Part shown: piece by piece, positions 23,119-29,245 of the stretch | Layout: each line of letters starts with the position of its first letter | Numbering within the stretch: the stretch's first letter is position 1 | Virus record (IMG/VR): IMGVR_UViG_3300010354_000376 | Location: 1 to 30,445 of that record | Direction: 5' to 3' (one strand) | DNA: 30,445 nucleotides | Source: a virus | Position numbers and translations under genes: made by a program | The notes under the pieces: generated by a model | Told to the model about the DNA's origin: nothing | Database searches by the model: none | Seen by the model: only the letters and a program-made list of their open reading frames with translations

Positions 23119-23157
23119 CCCCCCTCGGTATTCCAGCACCTTGGGGGGTTTTTATTT
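23119..23157 (+). terminator. Intrinsic terminator on plus strand, antisense to early operon
   Basis: CCCCCC (23119-23124) pairs with GGGGGG (23143-23148); inside, GGT (23127-23129) pairs with ACC (23138-23140). It is followed by TTTTTATTTT (23149-23158). This is a textbook Rho-independent terminator for rightward transcription, while all genes from 14854 to 25489 run leftward. Confidence 0.65.
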
Positions 23158-23180
23158 TGAGAGCCTTTCAGCACTCACCC

Positions 23181-23200
23181 GATCCCCTCGTGAGGGAATC
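23181..23200 (-). other. mRNA-sense hairpin after 73-residue gene
   Basis: GATTCCCTCACGAGGGGATC in minus sense folds into an 8-bp stem with a CACG loop. One pair is U-G in the minus transcript but C-A in the plus transcript, so the fold favours the early mRNA. It lies about 10 bases after the stop of the 73-residue gene and may protect or separate cistrons. Confidence 0.45.
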
Positions 23201-23211
23201 AGGGTCAGGGC

Positions 23212-23433
23212 TTAATCAGTAACCACGATCTCAGACATAAGAATATCTTCGTACTGGCGCGCTAACTCGTCGTTAGACATATCTTCAAACCCTACATATC
23301 CAAACCGTAGACACTCGGTAAGGAAGGTGCTTAACACCGCGGGGTCGTCGGCTAGGCTTTCCCATAGCGCTTCAGTCAGCTCGTCGATTACTTCCTTTCT
23401 TGTCACTTTTTCGATGGGTCTTTTACTGTTCAT
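23212..23433 (-). CDS. Small acidic early protein (73 aa)
   Basis: Acidic, helical (VIDELTEALWESLADDPAVLSTF, MSNDELARQYEDILMSEIVVTD) after a short basic start (MNSKRPIEKVTRKE). GAGGTG lies before ATG 23433. Between ArdC/clamp and RadC, in the stretch where small anti-host or anti-defence proteins would be expected; no homologue recognised and no function claimed. Confidence 0.6.
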   Translation of the reverse strand: MNSKRPIEKVTRKEVIDELTEALWESLADDPAVLSTFLTECLRFGYVGFEDMSNDELARQYEDILMSEIVVTD

Positions 23434-23472
23434 GCTTCACCTCATTAGTCAGATTAGTCGCTGCCGATCCTG

Positions 23473-23712
23473 TTAGTCGTCAGTGTCTATAATGTCGCCG
23501 TTTTCGTCTCTTGGCCGAGGGTCGACGTTGCAGATACGCTCATGGGCATAAGTCAGATTGAAGCTCGGGTCATCTATGAAGTCATAGCAAGCCTTGTAAA
23601 GCTCAATCCGATCCGATTCTGCGGCGCTGTTCACTTGCTCAATCAAGAAAGCGGCAACCATCTCGGCTACTCGCTGAACCCTGGCATCTTTTAATTGTCT
23701 ATAGTTGGGCAT
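23473..23712 (-). CDS. Small acidic early protein (79 aa)
   Basis: Helical N-terminus (KDARVQRVAEMVAAFLIEQV), acidic C-terminus (CNVDPRPRDENGDIIDTDD). GTGAGGA before ATG 23712 is a fair ribosome site. Flanked on both sides by copies of the same intergenic sequence (ACAGGATCGGCAGCGACTAA), which makes this gene look like an exchangeable cassette. Function unknown. Confidence 0.6.
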   Translation of the reverse strand: MPNYRQLKDARVQRVAEMVAAFLIEQVNSAAESDRIELYKACYDFIDDPSFNLTYAHERICNVDPRPRDENGDIIDTDD

Positions 23713-23750
23713 ATATCCTCACGGTTAATTAGTCGCTGCCGATCCTGTCA

Positions 23751-23852
23751 CTACCCCCACCGTACCCATGAGACTCGGAACAAATAGCCCCACGTCACTA
23801 TGAATACGGCGTTGATCAATAGGTCGATAGTTTGAGCGGTTGGGGTGGTCAT
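23751..23852 (-). CDS. Membrane microprotein (33 aa)
   Basis: ATG 23852 lies two bases after the clamp stop, with a GGGGGGG run about 9 bases upstream as ribosome site. The product starts MTTPTAQT and continues with LLINAVFIVTWGYLF, one membrane span, then a basic Trp-rich tail (RVSWVRWG). It fills most of a gap of 142 bases between two early genes. Its stop TAG is followed two bases later by ACAGGATCGG. Confidence 0.45.
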   Translation of the reverse strand: MTTPTAQTIDLLINAVFIVTWGYLFRVSWVRWG

Positions 23853-23854
23853 AG

Positions 23855-24496
23855 TTACGCCCCCCCTTTCAAGATACGGTCGATCCTCAGGGGCATTATC
23901 ACGCCGATATAGGCTTGCGGCATGTCATACCTGATAACTAGCGGTTTTGTGCTACCGTCCTGGCTAGGCCCTTCAGTCTCAAGGGTAAATGGTGGCGTGA
24001 TGTAGTCGCTCAGTAGGGCCTCAACTAAATACCTGAAGTTAAGCCCCATCTTGAAAGGCTTAAGCCCATCGGCAGGTATTCTAACCACGAACTCACCGTT
24101 AAGTGCCTCGCAATCGGTTACATGATAGCCGCGTATTACAAGAACACTGTTCTCGCAGTCCGATTCCACGATACAGTCGCAGTCCTTTCGCTTGTATGTT
24201 TTAACCAGTCGCTTCAGGTGCTCAGTTTGCTTTTTATTGAGCTGTACCGTTGCAACCGTTGTCAGCTTGCTGCGTTGAGGTAAGACGGCTTCGTAGTTAG
24301 GGAATTGGCAGACTCGCCCATCGAGAAAGCCCTTACCCATATCAGGCAAGCCCTCGACAAGATGAAGTCGGTGCCCATCTGTTGCGACCAGTCGGCTACC
24401 ATCACGATACGCCCCTGTCATGTTATAGCGAGTCTCGTCTATTGAGATCGCTCGCGCGCAATAGTCTATTGGTGTCAGTGTATTTGCCTTTGTCAT
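23855..24496 (-). CDS. DnaN-like sliding-clamp homologue, shortened (213 aa)
   Basis: ATDGHRL at residues 38-44, FPNYEAVLP at 65-73, NFRYLVEAL at 153-161 and VIMPLRI at 199-205 match, in order, hallmarks of bacterial DNA polymerase III beta clamp domains 2 and 3 (ATDGHRL, FPDYRRVLP, N-x-x-Y-x-x-D-x-L, VMPMRL). The usual domain 1 (about 120 residues) is absent, and the segment between the first two motifs is short. It could form a ring with a different subunit number or act as a decoy binding host clamp partners. GTGAGGT precedes ATG 24496. Confidence 0.72.
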   Translation of the reverse strand: MTKANTLTPIDYCARAISIDETRYNMTGAYRDGSRLVATDGHRLHLVEGLPDMGKGFLDGRVCQFPNYEAVLPQRSKLTTVATVQLNKKQTEHLKRLVKTYKRKDCDCIVESDCENSVLVIRGYHVTDCEALNGEFVVRIPADGLKPFKMGLNFRYLVEALLSDYITPPFTLETEGPSQDGSTKPLVIRYDMPQAYIGVIMPLRIDRILKGGA

Positions 24497-24610
24497 ATTA
24501 CCTCACGTTGCTTACTCGGTTAGTTTGCTAGTCGGACACCTCTCAACGAGAGATGCCTATCCCGTAGCCCCTTAGAGCTACGGTGTAGGGAACTAGCGTT
24601 CCCGATCCTG
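24497..24610 (-). ncRNA. Three-hairpin leader between ArdC gene and clamp gene
   Basis: In mRNA sense: GGGAAC-GCTA-GTTCCC (24603-24588), CCGTAGC-TCTAAGGG-GCTACGG (24583-24562), and CATCTCTC-GTT-GAGAGGTG (24555-24537). The third stem has a U-G pair that exists only in the minus transcript. The gap opens with the recurring CAGGATCGG right after the ArdC stop. A leader, processing site or small RNA is possible. Confidence 0.45.
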
Positions 24611-25489
24611 TTACTCCTCTCCCTGCTCCTCATGAGTCACGCCGATAATAAAGTCGGCGGCCTTTTGAGCTTGCGCGGCGGCGTGTACCAGTAGCTTTGG
24701 ATCCTTCTTCAGAGCCTCTAACCAGCCTTGAATATAGGCTACCGTTTGATCCTCCTGAGTCGCTTGGATCCCTGCGATACCTGAAAGGTAAGATGCGCCC
24801 AATTCTGCGACTAACTCTTCTTTAGCGTAGGGCTCAGACCCATAACGAGCGAGGAGAGCGGTACCCTTAAGCCTACCTAGCCGCGACTCGTGACCCGTTG
24901 AGTGAGTCAGCTCATGAAATAATGTGTGATAGTAGCTAGGGGCATCGCGAAAAGAGTCCTTGCGCGGCATGTTCACTATATCGCGGGTAGGGCTATAATA
25001 GGCTTGAGCCTCCTTATGCTCTAAGCGAGGGGCTTTAGGCATCGCGCCGACTATACGGTCGCACTCACCAATAGACTGAACGGTGTTGATTGGCTTTTCG
25101 GTTAAGTCAGGGATCTCGATGTCCTCACACTGCTCAACATTGAAAACAGTGTAGTATTTGAGAACAGGGATCTGCTCTTTCTTGCCAGTGTCCTTGTTCT
25201 CCTTCTTAAACCAGATCCAGTAAACAACAGGCCACCCCTTCTCGCCCTTGCGTACTGTCCCGCCTAGCTCTTTAGCTTGCTTGAACGTGAGCCAAAACGG
25301 AGAAGAGTAACCAGCTGCCAACAGAATCCAAACGTTGGATCCTCTGTAGGGCTTTTTACTGACAAGATTCTGAGGGGCACCATTGTGGGAGAGGTAATTT
25401 TTCCAAGGCTTGCGCCAAGGTAGTTTACCCTCTTTTTCAATACGCTCGATGATTCTGTTAGTAACGATCTCATAGACAACATTTGACAT
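24611..25489 (-). CDS. ArdC-type antirestriction protein with zincin domain (292 aa)
   Basis: First gene of the leftward operon. The N-terminal part (about 1-130: ITNRIIERIEKEG-like start, LPWRKPW, SKKPYRGSNVWIL, WLTFKQAKELGG, VRKGEKG) is the ArdC ssDNA-binding domain (PF08401). The C-terminal half is a metallopeptidase-like domain with HELTHSTGH at 192-200 (HExxHxxxH) and EELVAELGA near 225-233. ArdC proteins guard incoming DNA from type I/II restriction. First position means it is made soonest after entry. ATG 25489 has GTGAGGA upstream. Similar genes occur on conjugative plasmids, so it may be acquired from one. Confidence 0.9.
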   Translation of the reverse strand: MSNVVYEIVTNRIIERIEKEGKLPWRKPWKNYLSHNGAPQNLVSKKPYRGSNVWILLAAGYSSPFWLTFKQAKELGGTVRKGEKGWPVVYWIWFKKENKDTGKKEQIPVLKYYTVFNVEQCEDIEIPDLTEKPINTVQSIGECDRIVGAMPKAPRLEHKEAQAYYSPTRDIVNMPRKDSFRDAPSYYHTLFHELTHSTGHESRLGRLKGTALLARYGSEPYAKEELVAELGASYLSGIAGIQATQEDQTVAYIQGWLEALKKDPKLLVHAAAQAQKAADFIIGVTHEEQGEE

Positions 25490-25534
25490 AGTATCCTCAC
25501 TGTTTTGGTTTACCGTTTTGCTAGTCGGCTATGA

Positions 25535-25552
25535 GGTAAAGATATCTTTACC
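25535..25552. promoter_or_regulatory. Operator-like perfect palindrome 1
   Basis: GGTAAAGATATCTTTACC is an 18-base perfect palindrome in the divergent region between the leftward early operon and the rightward regulator gene. Its arms GTAAAG/CTTTAC match those of a second site 68 bases away. Likely binds the HTH protein encoded at 25651 or a host factor. A half-site GGTTTACC lies near 25508-25515. Confidence 0.55.
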
Positions 25553-25602
25553 CCCTCCTTACAGTTATCGCTCAAAGGGGGCTATTAGTGCAAGCTCTTT
25601 TC

Positions 25603-25620
25603 TGTAAAAATACTTTTACC
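25603..25620. promoter_or_regulatory. Operator-like palindrome 2
   Basis: TGTAAAAATACTTTTACC carries arms GTAAAA/TTTTAC around ATAC, the same design as the site at 25535-25552. It is about 30 bases before the regulator's start, where binding would block that gene's promoter (TATGTT near 25633-25638 is a possible -10 box) and thus give autoregulation. Confidence 0.5.
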
Positions 25621-25650
25621 CTTTCGCCTCAGTATGTTAGGCTAGAGACT

Positions 25651-25887
25651 ATGAGCGTGAGAGACTTGATCAAAACAATCCTAGAGCGAAAACAGTGGTC
25701 GGCTAACAGGCTAGCCAAGGAGTCAGGGGTATCGAAACAGATGGTATCCCTCTGGACTAGGAAAGGCGCATCGAGCGTAGTCATTAAACACTTGGTCGCT
25801 ATTAAGCGAGCGAGCGGGCTCTCATGGTCGGCTATCGGCAAGATGCTTGAGCAGATTGACACTGACAAGGGAGATCAATCACGCTAG
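25651..25887 (+). CDS. Cro/CI-like HTH regulator (78 aa)
   Basis: SVRDLIKTILERKQWSANRL, AKESGVSKQMVSLWTRKG and IKHLVAIKRASGLSWSAIGK form an XRE/Cro-family helix-turn-helix fold, with the recognition helix at about residues 26-36. ATG 25651 is preferred to an in-frame earlier start at 25588, which would run through palindrome 2. It has no peptidase domain, so it is Cro-like rather than a LexA-type CI. It faces the early operon across paired palindromes, its likely operators. As the only XRE-type regulator in the window it may control lysis-lysogeny choice. Confidence 0.8.
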   Translation: MSVRDLIKTILERKQWSANRLAKESGVSKQMVSLWTRKGASSVVIKHLVAIKRASGLSWSAIGKMLEQIDTDKGDQSR

Positions 25888-25891
25888 CAAT

Positions 25892-26341
25892 ATGACGGAT
25901 GAAGTATTAGGGCCGACAAGAAAACGCGGAAGACCCAAGGGGCAAAAGAACTCTAAGCCCGTGGAGGTGAGAAGAAAGGTAAGCAAGGTTTTAGACCTTA
26001 GAGCGCGAGGGTTATCAATCTCAGAGATTGCGAAAGTAACCGACCTAGGAATGACGCGCACAAAAGATATTCTGCGCGAGTTTAGGCCCGTGTTCAATTC
26101 GTTGGACAATGTTGAGCAGTATCAGCACGTTCGGCGCGATCTCTTGAGCGCAACAGAATTGGAGTTGCTTAAATCACTAAATGACTCTGAGAAAATATCG
26201 AAAAGTACGCTCAACGGCGCAGCATACGCTTTCAAGCAAGTGTTCGATGCGCGTAGGCTCGAAAGTAATCTCAGCACTTCCAACGTTGCCAGTCAGACTA
26301 CCGTGAAGATGTCGATCTCCTCAGATTACAACGAACAATAA
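25892..26341 (+). CDS. HTH protein resembling small terminase subunit (149 aa)
   Basis: An AT-hook-like stretch (TRKRGRPKGQKNSK, residues 9-22) precedes a helix-turn-helix (LSISEIAKVTDLGMTRTKDI, 41-60), a helical region (RRDLLSATELELLKSLNDSE, KISKSTLNGAAYAFKQVFD) and RRLESNLSTSNV. The last pattern (RLExxxSTxNV after an A/L-rich helix) is common in phage HTH proteins encoded before terminase genes, hence a TerS-like call. ATG 25892 lies 4 bases after the regulator's stop; an in-frame TTG at 25847 would overlap that gene. A late-gene activator is the main alternative. Confidence 0.6.
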   Translation: MTDEVLGPTRKRGRPKGQKNSKPVEVRRKVSKVLDLRARGLSISEIAKVTDLGMTRTKDILREFRPVFNSLDNVEQYQHVRRDLLSATELELLKSLNDSEKISKSTLNGAAYAFKQVFDARRLESNLSTSNVASQTTVKMSISSDYNEQ

Positions 26342-27287
26342 CAACAGTTATCGCTCATAGTATTGTAACCCCGCTTAACCGTTGGCCCCTTTCCACTGGT
26401 ATCCGTTCCCTTGCCTGGTAACTAGGCTATGTCCCACCCACTATGCCCGTGTTCTCCCCCACAAATGAGGCGAGAGGGAGAGAGGTACAGCGCGAGAGTG
26501 TGAGCGGGTGATGTAGGTAGGACAGGGTGGGGGGAGTAGGGGGTGGGGGTTTTTGTCAGTCACCTCATATAATAATTAAGACCCATGAATAAGTCCGTCT
26601 AATTTTCTAAGGGCCCTCGGTCAAATTTCGGGAAAGGGACTATTGTCAGGCGTCATATCTATAAGCCCTATTGTCTCGGCGCTACAGAGCGACTTCACCT
26701 GTCGGTTCAGCCCCTCTTTCGCTTGTCTCATTGTTTATCATTGGCATCAAAACTAGAGCGCTATTGGCCCCTGTAACTGAAGTTACGTCGTTAGGCTGGA
26801 TTGAAGGGATACCCGATTCCATCGGGCCATACGACTTGATCCCCGACCTTGCAACGAGGCAAGCAGGGTAAGCCGTGTAGTTTCATGCGTCACATAAGTA
26901 TGCCGCACGACTGGAATTGCGCCTGGTGCAGAGAATCGATCACTGTCATCTCTCGTCAGGTGAGAAGGGTTACTCGCCTCCTCGTTTAACGCAGCTTGAT
27001 AGGGGTGGACCTTCACGCGCCAGCGCCAGTCTCCTTCCTACGTTCGCATGTCCCTTTAGCCATCCCAGCGACTAGAGGATGCGGGGGGTGGGCCAAGTTT
27101 GCAAACCCACAGTTTTGACCTCTCACGTTTGTGAAAGCTACTTCCTTAGCTTTACTCGGTGAGCCCCTTTGGTTGTCGGATGATGCGTATGTTCCGTACT
27201 CCGACCCGATACGGCGCATTTTCTTAGACAGATTAACGCAGGTTTGGTGCTGGATGGAAGTCTTAAGTGCTATGATAGTTTTTCTAC
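26342..27287. other. Long structured region without convincing genes, possible packaging or control region
   Basis: About 950 bases in which open frames lack ribosome sites and protein-like features. It contains a C-run cluster (26428-26458), a purine-rich stretch ending in a G-quadruplex motif, and hairpins: GTAACT-GA-AGTTAC (26773-26786), CCCGAT-TCC-ATCGGG (26812-26826), CTTGC-AACGAG-GCAAG (near 26849-26864), AGGTGAG/CTCGCCT (near 26959-26980) and AAAGCTA-CTTCCT-TAGCTTT (27134-27153). TATGAT at 27271-27276 may be a -10 box for the terminase operon. A pac/cos site or a noncoding RNA would suit the place. Confidence 0.4.
26525..26554 (+). terminator. G-quadruplex motif followed by T-run
   Basis: Runs GGG, GGGGGG, GGGGG and GGGGG separated by T, AGTA and T (26525-26549), followed by TTTTT. 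Upstream CTCCCCCAC (26453-26461) can alternatively pair with GTGGGGGGAG (26528-26536) with one bulge. Either fold could end transcription from the regulator genes or mark a packaging or replication site. Confidence 0.5.
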
Positions 27288-27620
27288 ATGCGAAGAATAG
27301 TCGATGGTGAGGCGCGATTGTCTGAGACTTTTCCAATCCCAGTGGGGGATGAGGTGTTAAGGCAGCCTGAAGCTCGGATGTGGGCGGTGTGTTTGTCTCA
27401 GGGCATTTGTGGGGCGATAGGGTTGGTGAGGTGTCATGCTGTTAGGAACTACCGCTCACGGGACAGGTATTGGCTGTTTAGGGACAAGAGGGAGACGGTT
27501 GGCAGTTGCCAGTGGATTTGTGACCTCCTTGAGATTGACAGGAAGGAGCTTCTTACCTTCGTATGGAGGAATCGGTGGGTGTTAAAGCGGGAGCCTTACC
27601 GTCTTAGGAGTATTAGTTGA
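27288..27620 (+). CDS. Small protein upstream of large terminase (110 aa)
   Basis: ATG 27288 lies only about 12 bases after a TATGAT box, so the message may be nearly leaderless; downstream GTG/ATG codons are alternatives. The core AVRNYRSRDRYWLFRDKRET...GSCQWICDLLEIDRKELLTFVW matches a pattern familiar from small phage proteins (A..W.F.......SF.W.C..L.ID...R) of unknown role. It ends with TTGA, overlapping the terminase start, and carries that gene's TTAGGAG ribosome site. A terminase accessory or regulator role is inferred from position. Confidence 0.6.
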   Translation: MRRIVDGEARLSETFPIPVGDEVLRQPEARMWAVCLSQGICGAIGLVRCHAVRNYRSRDRYWLFRDKRETVGSCQWICDLLEIDRKELLTFVWRNRWVLKREPYRLRSIS

Positions 27621-29245
27621 CCCAAGAACAAGAGACCTACGACCTTGAGATTGACGGGATAAAGTGGAAGAAGGTCCCTGGGCTTAAATACGGCGTTGAT
27701 TTCATTAGGTACTTAAGGGACGCAAAAGAGGCTGGGATGTCAGACAATGACGCCTTAGCTGAGTGCTTTAGGAAGTCCCTTTGGTTTCTGCTTTACTTTG
27801 GGATGCGGGTTTCTATAGCGAACCACCCTCACTGGGTTAAGTGTTGTCTTGATGTGCAGAATGGTCCTGAGAGTCATACCCTAGACCTCTGGGCGAGAGA
27901 ACATGGAAAGACAACAGTTATTACCCAAGGGGAGACGATTAGGCGAATCCTTAACGACCCTGAGCAGACAATCGGGATCTTCTCTTATTCAAGACCAGCG
28001 GCGCTCTCTATCCTTCGTGGGATAAAGCAGATCCTAGAGAACTCATCCCTTCTTAAAGCCTGTTTCCCAGACATTCTCTACCAGGACCCAAGGCAGGAGT
28101 CGGACAAGTGGAGTGAGAACGATGGTCTTATTGTAAGGCGTAAGGGGTTTTTCAAAGAGTCTACGGTTGAGGCTTGGGGCTTAATTGAGGGTATGCCTAC
28201 TGGAAAGCATTTCAGTGGGCGGGTTTATGATGACGTCGAGACGGCTGACTTGGTGACGAGTCCTGAGATGATGGCGAAGCTGAAAGATGCTTTTGATATG
28301 AGCCAAAACTTAGGAACGATTCACGGCTGGCATAAGGTTATTGGGACGACCTATCACCATGAGGGGCTGCTTAATACGCTAAGGCATCGGGCTACTAGCG
28401 AGGGAAGGCTGGTTTATACAACGAGGGTAAAGGCTGCAACGATTGACGGAACTCCAAACGGGCCGAGTGCGTACTTGCCAGAGGAGAGGTTAGCTGAGCT
28501 TAGGATTAACCGTCAGATGTTCTATAGCCAGCAGCTCTTAGACCCAACGCCTCAAGGGACTCAGAAGCTAGATAGTTCAATGTTGGTTGAGGTCAATCCT
28601 GGGGAGCTGCCAAAGAACTTATTTAAGTTCATGGCCGTAGACCCTGCGGGAGAGAGGAAGAGTGATAAGCGCCAAGGGGATAGTTGGGCGTTGGTTGTGA
28701 TTGGTGTGGAGCCCTATCGGGATGACCTTGGCATGAGCCGAGTGTTTATCTTGGACATGATGATTGAGCCAATGACTGAGGCTGAAGCTCTAACCAACAT
28801 TGTAAACATGTTCGTCAGGAACAATCCAAGACAGTTGGGGGTGGAAAAAGTTGGTATTTCTACCGCCGAGGTTCATATTGCCAAGGTATTACATGCCCGT
28901 GGGAGATCCATTAGTGTGGAAAACGGTAGCTTAGTTGTGCTTAGGCCAGGTGGTAGATCAAAGGCTCAGCGTATTGAAGCTGCATTACAGTACCCTTTAC
29001 TGCATAGAAAGCTCCATTTGTGTACGTCTGTGCCTGTTGCGTATCGAGAAAGGTTGAAACTAGAGATGCAGCGCTTCCCTTATTATCACGACGACGGATT
29101 GGATGCCGTGGCGTATGCGTATGACATGCTGCGTGATTACAGGTTTGGGCAGCAAAGTGTCTCTGCTCATGGTGAAGATGTGTGGTCACGGCGCTCTCGG
29201 TATCGAAGCGACGACAAGCCTAAAGACTCTTGGTTGTATGTATGA
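27617..29245 (+). CDS. terL: Large terminase subunit (TerL, 542 aa)
   Basis: TTG start at 27617 overlaps the preceding stop and is fixed by TTAGGAG six bases upstream. ATPase domain: Walker-A-like WAREHGKTT at 92-100, YSRPAA at 124-129, Walker B RVYDDVE at 202-208 and VIGTTYHHEG at 241-250. Nuclease domain: VDPAG with D342, GVEKVG with E410, and HDDGLDAVAYAYD with D493/D496, the RNase-H-like acidic triad. It translocates DNA into the prohead and cuts the concatemer. Ends in ATGA overlap with the portal gene. Length is normal for the family. Confidence 0.95.
   Translation: MTQEQETYDLEIDGIKWKKVPGLKYGVDFIRYLRDAKEAGMSDNDALAECFRKSLWFLLYFGMRVSIANHPHWVKCCLDVQNGPESHTLDLWAREHGKTTVITQGETIRRILNDPEQTIGIFSYSRPAALSILRGIKQILENSSLLKACFPDILYQDPRQESDKWSENDGLIVRRKGFFKESTVEAWGLIEGMPTGKHFSGRVYDDVETADLVTSPEMMAKLKDAFDMSQNLGTIHGWHKVIGTTYHHEGLLNTLRHRATSEGRLVYTTRVKAATIDGTPNGPSAYLPEERLAELRINRQMFYSQQLLDPTPQGTQKLDSSMLVEVNPGELPKNLFKFMAVDPAGERKSDKRQGDSWALVVIGVEPYRDDLGMSRVFILDMMIEPMTEAEALTNIVNMFVRNNPRQLGVEKVGISTAEVHIAKVLHARGRSISVENGSLVVLRPGGRSKAQRIEAALQYPLLHRKLHLCTSVPVAYRERLKLEMQRFPYYHDDGLDAVAYAYDMLRDYRFGQQSVSAHGEDVWSRRSRYRSDDKPKDSWLYV

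Noticed and set aside
24534-24608. tRNA-like arrangement of three stems
   Set aside because: Stem and loop lengths do not fit a tRNA, there is no TTC-containing T-loop, and only a weak closing stem.
25561-25574. Resemblance of TGAGCGATAAC to a lac-operator half-site
   Set aside because: Only a short partial match without symmetry; the notable point is its repetition at 26344, reported separately.
25588-25650. Longer start for the Cro-like regulator
   Set aside because: The extra 21 residues (MQALFCKNTF...) do not belong to the XRE fold and the DNA carries the operator-like palindrome.
26671-26871. 66-codon plus-strand frame with a hydrophobic stretch
   Set aside because: No ribosome site, starts at a rare codon, and runs through two palindromic hairpins; chance frame in a structured region.
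26783-27336. Two minus-strand frames (107 and 77 codons) joined by a GTGA overlap in the gap before terL
   Set aside because: No ribosome sites, low-complexity basic residues, no protein-like periodicity, and the first overlaps the start of the 27288 gene. I treat the region as noncoding, though the stop-start overlap was the reason I looked twice.
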